64,000 nt of DNA. It comes from Azonexus hydrophilus. GTDB taxonomy: Bacteria > Pseudomonadota > Gammaproteobacteria > Burkholderiales > Rhodocyclaceae. The DNA lies in NCBI RefSeq assembly GCF_001956855.1, contig NZ_MTHD01000003.1, positions 248,001-312,000 of the forward strand. The letters are read 5' to 3'. This document shows positions 38,998 through 48,714 of this stretch, in pieces. The position numbers and the translations under genes were made by a program. The notes under the pieces are model-generated. The model saw only the letters and a list, made by a program, of their open reading frames with translations. It did no database searches and had not been told where the DNA came from. Position 1 is the first letter of the stretch. Each line of letters starts with the position of its first letter.

Positions 38998-40134
38998 TCA
39001 TTCGCCGAAGAAAGCCTTGACCTTGTCCATCCACGACTTGGCGCGGGGATTGTGCTTGTTGTCGGAATCCTTGCTCGATTCCTCCAGCTCGCGCAGCAGT
39101 TCCTTCTGGCGATCGGTCAGGTTGACCGGGGTTTCGACGACGACGTGACACATCAGGTCGCCATGGGTGTGGCTGCGCACCCCCTTGATACCCTTGCCGC
39201 GCAGGCGGAAGACCCGGCCGGACTGGGTTTCCGGTGGAATCTTGATGGCCGCGGCACCGTCCAGCGTCGGGATTTCGATTTCACCTCCGAGTGCTGCAGT
39301 GGTGAACGAAATCGGCATCTCGCAATGCAGGTCGTTGTGGTCGCGGGTGAAGACGGTGTGCTGTTTCAGATGAATCTGCACGTAGAGGTCGCCCGGTGGG
39401 CCGCCGTTGACACCATGCTCGCCTTCGCCGGCAAGCCGGATGCGATCGCCCTCATCGACCCCGGCGGGAATTTTCACGGCCAGCGTCTTGTGCTGCTTGA
39501 TGCGCCCCGCACCGCCGCAACTCTTGCAGGGATCCGCAATGAAACGACCGGTACCGTGGCACTTGTGGCAGGTCTGCTGGATCGAGAAGAAACCCTGTTG
39601 CAGTCGGACCTGGCCGGAGCCACCGCAGGTCGGGCAGGTCTTTGGCTGGGTGCCGGCCTTGGCGCCGGTGCCGTGGCACGGCTCGCATTCTTCCATGGTC
39701 GGAATGCGGATCTTGGTTTCCGTGCCATGCGCTGCCTGTTCGAGCGAGATTTCCAGGTTGTAGCGCAGGTCGGCACCGCGGTAGATATTGGAACGACCAC
39801 CGCCACCACCACCGCGTCCGCCAAATATTTCGTCGAAGATGCCGCCGAAGGCATCAGCAAAGCCGGCACCGTTACCACCGCCACCGAAGCCTCCCATGCC
39901 AGCCTGCGGATCGACGCCGGCGTGGCCGTACTGGTCGTAGGCCGCACGCTTCTGCGCATCGGAAAGGATTTCGTAGGCTTCCTTGGCTTCCTTGAATTTC
40001 TCCTCGGCTGCCGGATTGTCCGGATTGCGGTCCGGGTGGTGCTTCATGGCCAGCTTGCGGTAGGCCTTCTTGATTTCGTCGTCGGCCGCATCGCGGTTGA
40101 CGCCGAGAATCTCGTAAAAATCGCGTTTAGACAT
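38998..40134 (-). CDS. dnaJ: Chaperone DnaJ (Hsp40)
   Basis: DnaJ delivers unfolded clients to DnaK and stimulates its ATPase. The 378-residue protein has the J domain with HPDRNPD (about residues 1-70), a glycine/phenylalanine-rich segment (about 75-115), four CxxCxGxG zinc repeats (about 145-205: [32 protein letters not shown]) and the client-binding C-terminal domains. It is the last gene of grpE-dnaK-dnaJ, 83 bases after dnaK; a large hairpin in that gap may adjust its level. Confidence 0.98.
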   Translation of the reverse strand: MSKRDFYEILGVNRDAADDEIKKAYRKLAMKHHPDRNPDNPAAEEKFKEAKEAYEILSDAQKRAAYDQYGHAGVDPQAGMGGFGGGGNGAGFADAFGGIFDEIFGGRGGGGGGRSNIYRGADLRYNLEISLEQAAHGTETKIRIPTMEECEPCHGTGAKAGTQPKTCPTCGGSGQVRLQQGFFSIQQTCHKCHGTGRFIADPCKSCGGAGRIKQHKTLAVKIPAGVDEGDRIRLAGEGEHGVNGGPPGDLYVQIHLKQHTVFTRDHNDLHCEMPISFTTAALGGEIEIPTLDGAAAIKIPPETQSGRVFRLRGKGIKGVRSHTHGDLMCHVVVETPVNLTDRQKELLRELEESSKDSDNKHNPRAKSWMDKVKAFFGE

Positions 40135-40158
40135 GTCTTCTACCCGTCAAGTGACAAA

Positions 40159-40198
40159 GGCGCCGAGTACCGCCGGGAGTTCCGGAAGGCTCGGCGCC
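40159..40198 (-). other. Stem-loop in the dnaK-dnaJ gap
   Basis: GGCGCCGAG (40159-40167) and CTCGGCGCC (40190-40198) form a perfect nine-base stem; the 22-base loop contains a further CCG/CGG pairing. Read on the minus strand the hairpin is followed by TTTG only, so it may be a leaky terminator or an mRNA-stabilising or processing structure that makes dnaK exceed dnaJ. Confidence 0.6.
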
Positions 40199-40217
40199 GG
40201 GCTGTTGCGTCAGGAAA

Positions 40218-42155
40218 TTACTTCTTGTCCTTGTTCACTTCTGTGAATTCGGCATCGACGACATCGCCTTCAACGGTCTTCTCGCCACCTTCGGCTTGTG
40301 CACCGGCGGCGCCGGCTGCCGCGCCTTCGGCCTGCTGCTGGGCGTACATCTTTTCACCCAGCTTCTGCGCGGCGGCAGACAGTGCTTCGGTCTTGGCGGT
40401 GATGACATCCTTGTCGCCGTCACGCAGCACGTCTTCGACGTCCTTGATCGCGGCTTCGATGGCTGCCTTCTCGCCGGCGTCGAGCTTGTCGCCGTACTCG
40501 GTCAGCGACTTCTTGACCATATGCACCATGCCATCGGCCTGGTTGCGTGCATCAGCCAGTTCGTGCGCCTTCTTGTCGTCCTCGGCGTGCAGTTCGGCAT
40601 CCTTCACCATGCGCTGGATTTCTTCCTCGCTCAGGCCGGAGTTGGCCTTGATGGTGATCTTGTTTTCCTTGCCGGTGGCCTTGTCCTTGGCGGTGACGTG
40701 CATGATGCCGTTGGCGTCGATGTCGAAGATGACTTCGATCTGCGGCGTGCCGCGCGGGGCCGGCGGGATGCCTTCCAGGTTGAACTGGCCGAGGCTCTTG
40801 TTGCCGGAAGCGACTTCGCGTTCGCCCTGGAGGACGTGGATGGTCACCGCGCCCTGGTTGTCGTCGGCGGTCGAGAAGACTTGCGAGGCCTTGGTCGGGA
40901 TCGTCGTGTTCTTCTGGATCAGCTTGGTCATGATGCCGCCCAGGGTTTCGATACCGAGCGACAGCGGGGTCACGTCGAGCAGCAGCACGTCCTTGACTTC
41001 GCCCTGCAGCACGCCGCCCTGAATGGCGGCGCCGACGGCGACGGCCTCATCCGGGTTGACGTCCTTGCGCGGTTCCTTGCCGAAGATTTCCTTGACCTTC
41101 TCCTGCACCTTCGGCATCCGCGACTGGCCGCCGACGAGGATGATGTCGTCGATGTCAGTGATCTTGCAGCCGGCGTCCTTCAGGGCCATGACACAGGGGG
41201 CCATGGTGCGTTCGATCAGTTCATCGACCAGCGATTCGAACTTGGCGCGGGTGATCTTCAGCGCCAGGTGCTTCGGACCCGACGCGTCGGCGGTGATGTA
41301 GGGCAGGTTGACTTCGGTCTGCTGGCTGGACGACAGCTCGATCTTGGCCTTTTCGGCAGCTTCCTTGAGGCGTTGCAGCGCCAGCACGTCCTTCTTCAGG
41401 TCGACGCCGGATTCCTTCTTGAACTCGTCGATGATGTAGTCGATCAGGCGCTGGTCGAAGTCTTCGCCGCCGAGGAAGGTGTCGCCGTTGGTGGCGAGCA
41501 CTTCGAATTGCATTTCGCCATCGACGTCGGCGATTTCGATGATCGAGATGTCGAAGGTGCCGCCGCCGAGGTCATAGACGGCGATCTTCTTGTCCTTGCC
41601 GGCAACCTTGTCCATGCCGAAGGCCAGTGCTGCAGCGGTTGGTTCGTTGATGATGCGCTTGACTTCCAGACCGGCGATGCGGCCGGCGTCCTTGGTCGCC
41701 TGGCGCTGGCTGTCGTTGAAGTAGGCCGGTACGGTGATGACGGCTTCGGTGACTTCTTCGCCGAGATAGTCTTCGGCGGTCTTCTTCATCTTGCGCAGCA
41801 CTTCGGCGGACACCTGCGGCGGCGCGATCTTCTTGTCGCGCGCTTCGACCCAGGCGTCGCCATTGTCGGCCTTGACGATCTTGAACGGCATCAGCGCGAT
41901 GTCCTTCTGCACTTCCTTCTCTTCGAAGCGGCGGCCAATCAGGCGCTTGACGGCGTACAGCGTGTTCTTCGGATTGGTCACGGCCTGGCGCTTGGCCGGC
42001 GCGCCGCACAGGATTTCGCCGTCTTCGGTATAGCCGATGACCGACGGGGTGGTGCGTGCACCTTCTGCGTTTTCGATAACCTTCGGCGTGCCGCCTTCCA
42101 TGATGGCAACGCAGGAGTTGGTGGTGCCGAGGTCAATACCGATGATCTTGCCCAT
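40218..42155 (-). CDS. dnaK: Chaperone DnaK (Hsp70)
   Basis: DnaK is the ATP-driven Hsp70 chaperone. The 645-residue protein starts [15 protein letters not shown] and shows the phosphate loops and hinge ([19 protein letters not shown]). The substrate-binding domain begins near [11 protein letters not shown], and the C-terminal tail is rich in Ala, Gly and Glu (ending [12 protein letters not shown]). A start at 42155 is supported by AGGA nine bases upstream; a longer frame upstream is not credible. It lies 103 bases after grpE, and that gap contains a 16-base palindrome. Confidence 0.99.
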   Translation of the reverse strand: MGKIIGIDLGTTNSCVAIMEGGTPKVIENAEGARTTPSVIGYTEDGEILCGAPAKRQAVTNPKNTLYAVKRLIGRRFEEKEVQKDIALMPFKIVKADNGDAWVEARDKKIAPPQVSAEVLRKMKKTAEDYLGEEVTEAVITVPAYFNDSQRQATKDAGRIAGLEVKRIINEPTAAALAFGMDKVAGKDKKIAVYDLGGGTFDISIIEIADVDGEMQFEVLATNGDTFLGGEDFDQRLIDYIIDEFKKESGVDLKKDVLALQRLKEAAEKAKIELSSSQQTEVNLPYITADASGPKHLALKITRAKFESLVDELIERTMAPCVMALKDAGCKITDIDDIILVGGQSRMPKVQEKVKEIFGKEPRKDVNPDEAVAVGAAIQGGVLQGEVKDVLLLDVTPLSLGIETLGGIMTKLIQKNTTIPTKASQVFSTADDNQGAVTIHVLQGEREVASGNKSLGQFNLEGIPPAPRGTPQIEVIFDIDANGIMHVTAKDKATGKENKITIKANSGLSEEEIQRMVKDAELHAEDDKKAHELADARNQADGMVHMVKKSLTEYGDKLDAGEKAAIEAAIKDVEDVLRDGDKDVITAKTEALSAAAQKLGEKMYAQQQAEGAAAGAAGAQAEGGEKTVEGDVVDAEFTEVNKDKK

Positions 42156-42225
42156 GATGTTTTTCCTAATGTGAATTGCTGATGTTCGTGAGTTGGGGAC
42201 GGAGGCGCCCATTTCAAGTGATTTG

Positions 42226-42241
42226 TTGCGGTCGACCGCAA
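42226..42241. repeat. Dispersed palindrome TTGCGGTCGACCGCAA in the grpE-dnaK gap
   Basis: This is the longest perfect copy (16 bases) of the dispersed motif, 17 bases after the grpE stop on the minus strand and about 70 bases before the dnaK start. It could act at DNA level (a dimeric protein site) or, as RNA, only as a small hairpin. Nothing in it matches CIRCE or a sigma-32 promoter. Confidence 0.85.
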
Positions 42242-42258
42242 TAAATCGTCAATTTTCG

Positions 42259-42801
42259 CTACTTGCCCTTGGCCACCATGACCAGCGCCGGACGCAGCAC
42301 GCGGTCGGCGATCAGGTAGCCTTTCTGCAGCACGCTGACGACGGTGTTGGCTTCCTGCTCCGAGTCGACCATGCCAATGGCCTGATGCTTGTGCGGATCG
42401 AATTTCTCGCCGGCCGGGTTGATCTCGATCAGTGCGTTCTTGTCGAAGGCAGAGACGAGTTGCTTCAGCGTCAGTTCGACGCCGGCCTTGAAACTGTCGA
42501 CGGTCTGTTCCGGCACGGCCAGCGCGGCTTCCAGGCTGTCCTTGACGGCCAGCAGTTCGCCGGCGAATTTCTCGACGGCAAATTTGTGCGCCTTGGAAAT
42601 GTCTTCCTGGGCACGACGGCGGATGTTTTCGCCCTCGGCCTTGGCGCGCAGCCAGGCATCGTAATGTTCGGTGGCCTTCAGTTCGAGCTGACGGAACTGT
42701 TCCTCGATGCTCGGCAGGGTGTCGGTATGGCTTTCGGCGACAGTTTCGCCGGTTTGTTCATTTTCAGGCAGGTTTTCCTGCGGGATTTCCGGGTTGGACA
42801 T
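42259..42801 (-). CDS. grpE: Nucleotide exchange factor GrpE
   Basis: GrpE releases ADP from DnaK. The 180-residue protein has an acidic disordered N terminus, a long helix (about residues 35-95, with [17 protein letters not shown]) and the compact beta domain with [10 protein letters not shown] and [18 protein letters not shown]. Two ATGs are possible: 42801 has GGAG eight bases upstream, while 42807 would leave only two bases, so 42801 is chosen. A sigma-32-type promoter lies upstream and dnaK-dnaJ follow. Confidence 0.97.
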   Translation of the reverse strand: MSNPEIPQENLPENEQTGETVAESHTDTLPSIEEQFRQLELKATEHYDAWLRAKAEGENIRRRAQEDISKAHKFAVEKFAGELLAVKDSLEAALAVPEQTVDSFKAGVELTLKQLVSAFDKNALIEINPAGEKFDPHKHQAIGMVDSEQEANTVVSVLQKGYLIADRVLRPALVMVAKGK

Positions 42802-42830
42802 GCACATTTCTCCAAAAAAGCTGCAGCAGT

Positions 42831-42858
42831 ATCTGGGGGCGGAAAGCCTGCTTTCAAG
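42831..42858 (-). promoter_or_regulatory. Sigma-32 heat-shock promoter for grpE-dnaK-dnaJ
   Basis: On the minus strand CTTGAA (plus 42853-42858) is followed after 14 bases by CCCCAGAT (plus 42831-42838). This matches the RpoH consensus CTTGAA-N13/14-CCCCATnT in all but one base. The start of transcription would fall about 25 bases before the grpE ATG. Confidence 0.85.
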
Positions 42859-42951
42859 AGCCCTTGCGGAACTTTTTCTCCACATTTGTTTACAGTTGTT
42901 TTTTACCTCGCGTGCTAGCATCGTCGAACGAGTTTTTCCGACATACCGGGC

Positions 42952-44301
42952 ATGGAAACGATAGGAAAATACCGCGTCATTCGCGAACTGGGCAAAGGGG
43001 CGACCGCCACGGTCTACCTGTGCGATGACCCGGACAACAACCGGCAACTGGCGGTCAAGGTAATCCGTTTCGGACAGGATTGCGCGGCCATGTCGCGGCG
43101 CATGCGCAAATTGTTCCAGAACGAAGGGATGGTCTCGAGACGCCTGGATCACCCGAACATCGTGCGCGTCTACGATGCAGTGGTCGAGGACGAGTTCGCC
43201 TATCTGGCGATGGAGTTTGTCGACGGCTTCAGTCTCGAACAGCATTGCCGGATCGACAAGCTGCTGCCGATGCACCGGGTCATCGGCATCATTTTCAAGT
43301 GCTGCATGGCGCTCGATGCCGCCTACCGGCAGGGCATCATCCATCGCGACATCAAGCCAGCCAACATCATGGTGGCGGCCAACGACGAGGCGAAAATCGC
43401 TGATTTCGGCTTGGCCCTGAACATGAACAAGGACATGGACCGGGATTCGACCTTCATCATGGGTGTCGGCTCTCCTGCCTATATGTCGCCGGAGCAGATC
43501 AAGGGCTATCCGCTCAACCAGAAGACCGACCTCTATTCGCTCGGCGTCGTCATGTTCCAGTTGCTGACCGGGCGCCTGCCGTACCGGGCGAACAACCAGG
43601 CGACCCTGGTGTACAAGATCGTCAATACCGATGCGCCGGCGGTGACCTCGCTCAACCCCAACCTGCCGGAAGGGCTAAATGCCATTCTGCGGAAAGCGTT
43701 GGAAAAGGATCTGTACAGCCGTTACCGCAATGGGGCGGAAATGGCCAAGGACCTGTCGGCGGTGCGTTACCAGATCCTCGAAGAGGATGAAACGGCGCAG
43801 GACAATCGCCACTTCGAGCAATTGCGCCGTACCGATTTTTTCACCGAATTCGAGAATATCGAGCTGTGGGAGGTGCTGCGCGTTTCGGTATGGCGTGAGG
43901 TCGCCGCCAATGTGGCGCTGATCCGCGAAGGTACGAACAGCAAGTTGTTCGGTGTCCTGATTTCCGGTTGCGTGGAAGTGTCGATCGGCGGCAAGTCACT
44001 GTGCCGTCTCGGTGCCGGTGAGCCGGTCGGTGAAGTTGCCTTCCTGCACCCGTCCAGCGACTTGCGTCATGCCACCGTGGTGACGCTGGAGCCGACACTG
44101 TTCGTCGAGATCAATGCTTCGGCGCTGGCGCTGTCTTCGGAAGAGTTGCTCGAGCGCATGCGGAACGCACTGCTGTCACGGATGATCCGGCGTCTGCGCG
44201 AGGTCAGCAAGATCGCCGCCGGCCTGGGTCAGGCGGCCGTGAATCCGGCAACAAGCTCGCAGTACGGCAGCGGCATCAACCTGGAACTTTCACCCGACTA
44301 G
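42952..44301 (+). CDS. Ser/Thr protein kinase with C-terminal cyclic-nucleotide-binding-like domain
   Basis: The 449-residue protein has a Hanks-type kinase domain (about residues 5-270): glycine loop [10 protein letters not shown], lysine in AVKVIRF, catalytic loop [14 protein letters not shown], and [10 protein letters not shown] in place of APE. A beta-rich domain follows (about 300-410; [38 protein letters not shown]) with the shape of a cNMP-binding/CAP_ED domain. No transmembrane helix is seen, so it is cytoplasmic. It is divergent from grpE with a 150-base shared gap; TGCTAGCAT (42913-42921) may be its extended -10. Substrates are unknown. No phosphatase gene adjoins it. Confidence 0.88.
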   Translation: METIGKYRVIRELGKGATATVYLCDDPDNNRQLAVKVIRFGQDCAAMSRRMRKLFQNEGMVSRRLDHPNIVRVYDAVVEDEFAYLAMEFVDGFSLEQHCRIDKLLPMHRVIGIIFKCCMALDAAYRQGIIHRDIKPANIMVAANDEAKIADFGLALNMNKDMDRDSTFIMGVGSPAYMSPEQIKGYPLNQKTDLYSLGVVMFQLLTGRLPYRANNQATLVYKIVNTDAPAVTSLNPNLPEGLNAILRKALEKDLYSRYRNGAEMAKDLSAVRYQILEEDETAQDNRHFEQLRRTDFFTEFENIELWEVLRVSVWREVAANVALIREGTNSKLFGVLISGCVEVSIGGKSLCRLGAGEPVGEVAFLHPSSDLRHATVVTLEPTLFVEINASALALSSEELLERMRNALLSRMIRRLREVSKIAAGLGQAAVNPATSSQYGSGINLELSPD

Positions 44302-44344
44302 CGCTGCCTGCGGTGCCATGGCTGGCGACCGCAGGTTCCTGTCC

Positions 44345-45964
44345 TCAGACCTTGAAGCGGCCGACCAGATTGGCCAAGCCTTCGGCCAGGCGTTTCAGGT
44401 CGTGCGCGGCGCCGGCCGTCTGTTCGACGGCACCGGTATTGTCGCGGGCCATGCCGGCTATGGCTTCGATGCTCGATTCGACATCGCTCGAGAAGCGACG
44501 TTGCTGATCCGTGGCGGCCGCGATGGCATCGAGTCCGTGGCCGACTTCGCTGACCGAGCCATTGGTTGCCTGCAACACGTTGGAGACCGAAGCGACGGCA
44601 GCCTGACTGCTTTCCAGATGATGCATGCCTTCCTCGATGCTGCGGCGGACGGCAACCGACTGGGCACTCAGGCTGGCAGTGATGGTGTCGATTTCGCTGG
44701 CCGAGCGGGACGACTTTTCTGCCAGCTTGCGGACTTCATCGGCGACCACCGCGAAGCCGCGCCCCTGCTCGCCGGCGCGGGCGGCCTCGATGGCGGCATT
44801 CAGCGCCAGCAGGTTGGTCTGCTCGGCGATGTCCTTGACCTCGCGGGTCATCAGCGTGATCGACTCGGTGTTCTTGACGAAATTGTTGACCGAGTCGGCC
44901 ATTTCCTTCACCGCACGCTCGACGACATCCATTTCGCCGAGCAGCGTCTGCAGGTTGCGGCTGCCTTCATTGGCGCGGGCCAGGCTTTCCTGCGACTGAT
45001 GCTGGACATGCTCGGCACTTTGGGCGATGGACGAGATGCTGGAGACCAGTTGCTCGACGGCCGTTGCCGCGTCGTTCGATTTTTCGTTTTGCTGATGCGA
45101 ACTTTGCGAAACCTTGTCGGCGCTGTCCGACAGAGCGGCAACACGCGCTGAAACCTGGCTGGCTGAATCGCGGACCTGGCTGACCAGTTGCTGGAAGTTC
45201 CCCATCATCTCGTTGAATACCTGAGCGGCCTGACCGACTTCATCCTTGCCGCTGACCGGCAGGCGTCGGGTCAGGTCACCCTCGCCACGGGCGATGTCGC
45301 GCAGTCCCTGGCGCAGGTGGTCGAGCGGTTCGGTAACGAAGTGGTGGGTCAGGAAGTAAATGATCAGCAGCAGTGCGCCGAGGGCGCCCAGTGCGGCTCC
45401 GGCGATCTTCAGGCGGAAACTGGCCACTTCTGCTTCGACGGAATCGAGTGACACTTTCATGCTGACCAGGCCCAGCACCGTACCCTCAGGTACCTGGTGA
45501 CAGACCAGGCAATCCTTGCCGAGGTAATTGGCCGAGGCATTGGTCGGGTTGATGACGCGCAGGAACGAACTGCCGCCTTCATGGCCGATCGCGACATATG
45601 GCTTGCCGTCAGACATCACCTGCTTTTCCAGCGGGTCCAGTTCGCGATTGCTCTTGGTGTCCGGACCGTACAGCTTGACCACCGCCTCGCTGCGGGCAAC
45701 ATGCAGATCCTTGATGATCGACAACTGCTTGATCTGGTCGAGGAAGACCTCACGCTGGCCGACGGTACCGGTGATCATCATGCCGGTCAGGCCGGCCATG
45801 GTCATTTCGTGAATGCTTTTCGAGAAATCCTGGGCCTGCTTGATTGCCGTATCGCGATTGACCTGGGTCATCCAGACGATTGCGCCGGCCCAGATCAGTG
45901 CGAGAACAACCCAGATGGCAGCAGTCAGACGAACCCATATTTTCAAGTCGGCAAAACGTGGCAT
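44345..45964 (-). CDS. Methyl-accepting chemotaxis protein with periplasmic haem c motif
   Basis: The 539-residue receptor has TM1 at about residues 12-32, a periplasmic domain to about 185, TM2 at about 187-208, a HAMP domain ([23 protein letters not shown]) and a full cytoplasmic signalling domain with the hairpin tip [36 protein letters not shown]. Uniquely, the periplasmic part contains C152-L-V-C155-H156, a CxxCH haem c attachment site, in the order [18 protein letters not shown]. This suggests redox, oxygen or NO sensing. Haem-bearing receptor domains are known in Geobacter. No che genes lie nearby. Confidence 0.9.
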   Translation of the reverse strand: MPRFADLKIWVRLTAAIWVVLALIWAGAIVWMTQVNRDTAIKQAQDFSKSIHEMTMAGLTGMMITGTVGQREVFLDQIKQLSIIKDLHVARSEAVVKLYGPDTKSNRELDPLEKQVMSDGKPYVAIGHEGGSSFLRVINPTNASANYLGKDCLVCHQVPEGTVLGLVSMKVSLDSVEAEVASFRLKIAGAALGALGALLLIIYFLTHHFVTEPLDHLRQGLRDIARGEGDLTRRLPVSGKDEVGQAAQVFNEMMGNFQQLVSQVRDSASQVSARVAALSDSADKVSQSSHQQNEKSNDAATAVEQLVSSISSIAQSAEHVQHQSQESLARANEGSRNLQTLLGEMDVVERAVKEMADSVNNFVKNTESITLMTREVKDIAEQTNLLALNAAIEAARAGEQGRGFAVVADEVRKLAEKSSRSASEIDTITASLSAQSVAVRRSIEEGMHHLESSQAAVASVSNVLQATNGSVSEVGHGLDAIAAATDQQRRFSSDVESSIEAIAGMARDNTGAVEQTAGAAHDLKRLAEGLANLVGRFKV

Positions 45965-45976
45965 GTCTCAAACCTT

Positions 45977-46006
45977 GTTATAAGAGTGTGGGACAGTCTG
46001 CGTCAG
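45977..46006 (-). promoter_or_regulatory. Candidate sigma-70 promoter of the chemoreceptor gene
   Basis: On the minus strand CTGACG (plus 46001-46006) and TATAAC (plus 45977-45982) are separated by 18 bases, ending 13 bases before the start codon. It overlaps a perfect hairpin GACAGTCTG-CGT-CAGACTGTC (45992-46012) formed by the 3' end of the upstream gene. The short leader leaves little room for a ribosome-binding site, so this is tentative. Confidence 0.35.
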
Positions 46007-47058
46007 ACTGTCAGGTCTATCTGCTGAATTGTGCCAGCCATCCCACTCTCTTGCAAAAATATTCCGGAACTACGAATCTGACCAAGCAGTTGGTTGTCAT
46101 TTCCCTTCAGGTCGAAGGGGGTTGAAATATGGGCCAGCGAGATGGCGCCGACGCCGCTTTCCTGCAGCGTCCGGAGTTGTCCTTCGCCGTTGGCATCGGG
46201 CTGCCACAGTCGCAGTTCCGAGAAGGCACGGTCGTTTTCGTCGATCCAGCCGTTGCCGTCGTCGTCGAGGGCGGCGAGTTCGCTGAAGCCGTCGCCGCTG
46301 GTCGGTCCGAACATTTCCTTGCCGTCGTTGATCCGGCCATCGCTGTTGCGGTCGAAAACCAGGTAGGCGCTGCCGCTGGCCAGGCGGGCGATCTGTTCTT
46401 CCTTGCCGTCGGCGTTCAGGTCGAACGAGAAGCGCTGATCGACCAGGCTGGCGGCGTTACCGGAGAAATTGAGGACCAGCGGGTCGATCTTGCGTGCGGC
46501 ATCGCCGAGACGCAGGCTGACCGAACTCTCTTCGTGGTAGAGACGCGACATTTCAAGTTCGAGGTTGAAGCTGATTTCCCGGCCGTCGGCGGTCTTTACC
46601 GTACCGCTGGCGGAAAAGCTCGTGGTTTCGGCCTCGGTGTACGATTCGTGGCGATCGTATTCGATGCCGAAGCCAGCCGGTCTGGCTGCCGCATCGGCGA
46701 CATTGCCCCGGTTTCCCGCTGCCTGCACGTTGGCCTTTTCTCCCTCGCCAAGATCCTTCTGATCGAAGACACGGAATGATTTTCCAGTGAGCATTTCCAG
46801 CATCATGCGGATCAGTTTCGTGCGCGGATCGTTGTCGATTGCTTCAGCGATATCGTCGCTGGTTTCGGCTGCGGCTGCAGCCTTGCCGGCATCGGAGAGG
46901 ACGACGCTGTCGCGCACGGCAGGGCTGGGCCGGGTGCCGCGGTTCTCGAAATCAGGCCGCTGCGGGCCGACCCACATCCTCAGTGATTCGCTGACTTCCC
47001 GGCGCTGCATGCTGCTGTGCGAGGACTCCATCTGCAATTCGGCGCTGGCGATTTTCAT
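46003..47058 (-). CDS. Conserved-type protein with EF-hand-like calcium loops (unknown function)
   Basis: I do not recognise a named family. The 351-residue protein has no signal peptide or membrane segment. The N-terminal 130 residues are charged and probably disordered. A beta-rich middle follows (about 145-210, FSASGTVKTADGREISFNLELEM). Three Asp-rich loops then resemble EF-hand or dockerin sites: D213-LNADGKE, D236-RNSDGRINDGKE and D265-DDGNGWIDEND. The C-terminal part repeats short hydrophobic strands. Similar proteins with a VCBS/EF-hand look occur near flagellar or chemotaxis genes in other proteobacteria, but that link is memory-based. The neighbouring gene is a chemoreceptor. Leaderless export is possible. 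Confidence 0.7.
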   Translation of the reverse strand: MKIASAELQMESSHSSMQRREVSESLRMWVGPQRPDFENRGTRPSPAVRDSVVLSDAGKAAAAAETSDDIAEAIDNDPRTKLIRMMLEMLTGKSFRVFDQKDLGEGEKANVQAAGNRGNVADAAARPAGFGIEYDRHESYTEAETTSFSASGTVKTADGREISFNLELEMSRLYHEESSVSLRLGDAARKIDPLVLNFSGNAASLVDQRFSFDLNADGKEEQIARLASGSAYLVFDRNSDGRINDGKEMFGPTSGDGFSELAALDDDGNGWIDENDRAFSELRLWQPDANGEGQLRTLQESGVGAISLAHISTPFDLKGNDNQLLGQIRSSGIFLQESGMAGTIQQIDLTV

Positions 47059-47114
47059 GGGGGCCTCCGGGTAATGTGGTTTGACACATTGTTAACGGCG
47101 GCCCGAAAGGAAAG

Positions 47115-47558
47115 TTAAGCCTTGCGGATATGTGGCTGCAGCCAGCGTTTCAGCGCGGCGAGATCGAGTGCGCCGCTTTGCCGGGCAATCTCGCGGCCCT
47201 GCAGGAACACCGCCAGCGTCGGAATGCTGCGGATGTTGAAGCGGGCAGCCAGTGCCTGTTCTTCCTCGGTATTGATCTTGATGAAGCGAAAATGTGGTTC
47301 GAGGTCGATCGCTGCCTGGTGGAAATTCGGTGCCATCATCCGGCAAGGCCCGCACCACGGTGCCCAGAAGTCGACGACCAGCGGCAGATCGCTGCGGGTC
47401 AGGTGGCGTTCGAACGCATTGCTGTCCAATTCGATGGGTTCGCCGTTGAACAAGGCCTGCTTGCACTGGCCGCAGTTGGGTGCGTCGGGCAATTTTGCCG
47501 CTGGAACGCGGTTGACCGCAGCACAGTGCGGGCAGACAAGGTGCAGGGATTCGCTCAT
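47115..47558 (-). CDS. trxC: Thioredoxin 2 (zinc-containing)
   Basis: TrxC is a cytoplasmic disulfide reductase linked to oxidative stress. The 147-residue protein has the extra N-terminal zinc-binding domain with two CxxC pairs (CPHC at about residue 9 and CGQC at about 29) and a thioredoxin fold with the active site WCGPC in DFWAPWCGPCRMMAP. The cis-proline region is SIPTLAVF. ATG 47558 has GGAGAG upstream; the longer frame into hemH is rejected. Confidence 0.95.
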   Translation of the reverse strand: MSESLHLVCPHCAAVNRVPAAKLPDAPNCGQCKQALFNGEPIELDSNAFERHLTRSDLPLVVDFWAPWCGPCRMMAPNFHQAAIDLEPHFRFIKINTEEEQALAARFNIRSIPTLAVFLQGREIARQSGALDLAALKRWLQPHIRKA

Positions 47559-47610
47559 TTTGCTCTCCGTTGTATCAGTAATTCCTGATATTTGGTCGAG
47601 TCGGCGGATT

Positions 47611-48714
47611 TCAAGTCCGGGCGCCGAATTTGAAGGCCTCGCGGGCCGAAGTCTCCAGTGCGTGCGGATCGAAAGCTGTCTTCGTCTCCCAGCCAGCCAG
47701 GTGGCGTTCGGCGATGTCGCCGAGCGCATGGATCCAGTCCGGGTCTTCGTTCAGCGCCGGGATGTAGTGATATTCCTTGCCGCCAGCGGCAAGGAAGTCG
47801 TCGCGGCCTTCCTGGGCAATTTCTTCCAAGGTTTCCAGGCAATCGGCAGAAAAGCCCGGGCAGATCACGTCGACCCGGCGAATCCCAGCGCCGCCCCAGG
47901 CGTGTAGTGTCGGCGCGGTGTAGGGTTGCAGCCATTCGGCCTTGCCGAAGCGCGACTGGAAGCAGATCTTGTATTGCTGCTCGGTGAGGCCGAGGCGCTC
48001 GGCGAGCAGGCGGCCGGTCTTGTGGCATTCGCAGAAATACGGGTCGCCGAGGTCGAGGCTGCGTTTCGGCAAGCCGTGGAAACTGATCAGCAGCCGGTCC
48101 TGGTCGCTGAGCGGGCCGTTGGCCTGCCAGTGACGACGCACCGATTTTTCCAGCGCGGCGAGGTAGCCGGCATCGTCGTGATAATTGCGCAGGAAGCGCA
48201 TCTCCGGCTGGTTGCGGGTGCCCAGCAGCCAGCGTGCAGCCTCGTCGACGACGGTGGCGGTGGTGCTGGCAGCGTATTGCGGATACATCGGGATGATCAG
48301 GATGCGCCGCGCGCCTTCGGCTTTCAGGTGGTTGAGTACCGCCGGCACCGAAGGTTGACCGTAGCGCATCGCCCAAGTCACCGTGACCTGATGGCCGCGT
48401 TCGCCGAGCAGGCCCTTGAGCAGCTTGGCCTGGCGTTCGGTGTGCACGCGCAACGGCGAGCCTTCGTCCGTCCACACGGTAGCGTACTTGGCGGCGGATT
48501 TCTTCGGCCGGAGGTTGAGGATGATGCCGTTGAGGATCAGCCACCAGACAGGGCGGGGAATCTCGACGACGCGCGGGTCGGACAGGAACTGCTTGAGGTA
48601 GCGGCGCAGCGCCGGAGCGGTCGGTGCTTCCGGTGTGCCCAGGTTGACCAGGACGACGGCGGTGCCGGCGGGGTTGCCGTGACGGTGCGGCGGTTCAGGC
48701 TGGAAGCGGGGCAT
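47611..48714 (-). CDS. hemH: Ferrochelatase
   Basis: HemH inserts Fe(II) into protoporphyrin IX, the last step of protohaem synthesis. The 367-residue protein shows [28 protein letters not shown], the catalytic histidine in [32 protein letters not shown], and [15 protein letters not shown]. The start overlaps the hrcA stop as TGATG, so the two are co-translated. The pairing with hrcA is seen in several betaproteobacteria. Confidence 0.97.
   Translation of the reverse strand: MPRFQPEPPHRHGNPAGTAVVLVNLGTPEAPTAPALRRYLKQFLSDPRVVEIPRPVWWLILNGIILNLRPKKSAAKYATVWTDEGSPLRVHTERQAKLLKGLLGERGHQVTVTWAMRYGQPSVPAVLNHLKAEGARRILIIPMYPQYAASTTATVVDEAARWLLGTRNQPEMRFLRNYHDDAGYLAALEKSVRRHWQANGPLSDQDRLLISFHGLPKRSLDLGDPYFCECHKTGRLLAERLGLTEQQYKICFQSRFGKAEWLQPYTAPTLHAWGGAGIRRVDVICPGFSADCLETLEEIAQEGRDDFLAAGGKEYHYIPALNEDPDWIHALGDIAERHLAGWETKTAFDPHALETSAREAFKFGART

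Noticed and set aside
38962..42182. Long plus-strand frames opposite dnaJ and dnaK
   Set aside because: Antisense shadows; DnaK and DnaJ on the minus strand are unmistakable and complete.
42802..42951. CIRCE operator upstream of grpE
   Set aside because: No TTAGCACTC/GAGTGCTAA pair is present; a sigma-32 promoter explains the region better.
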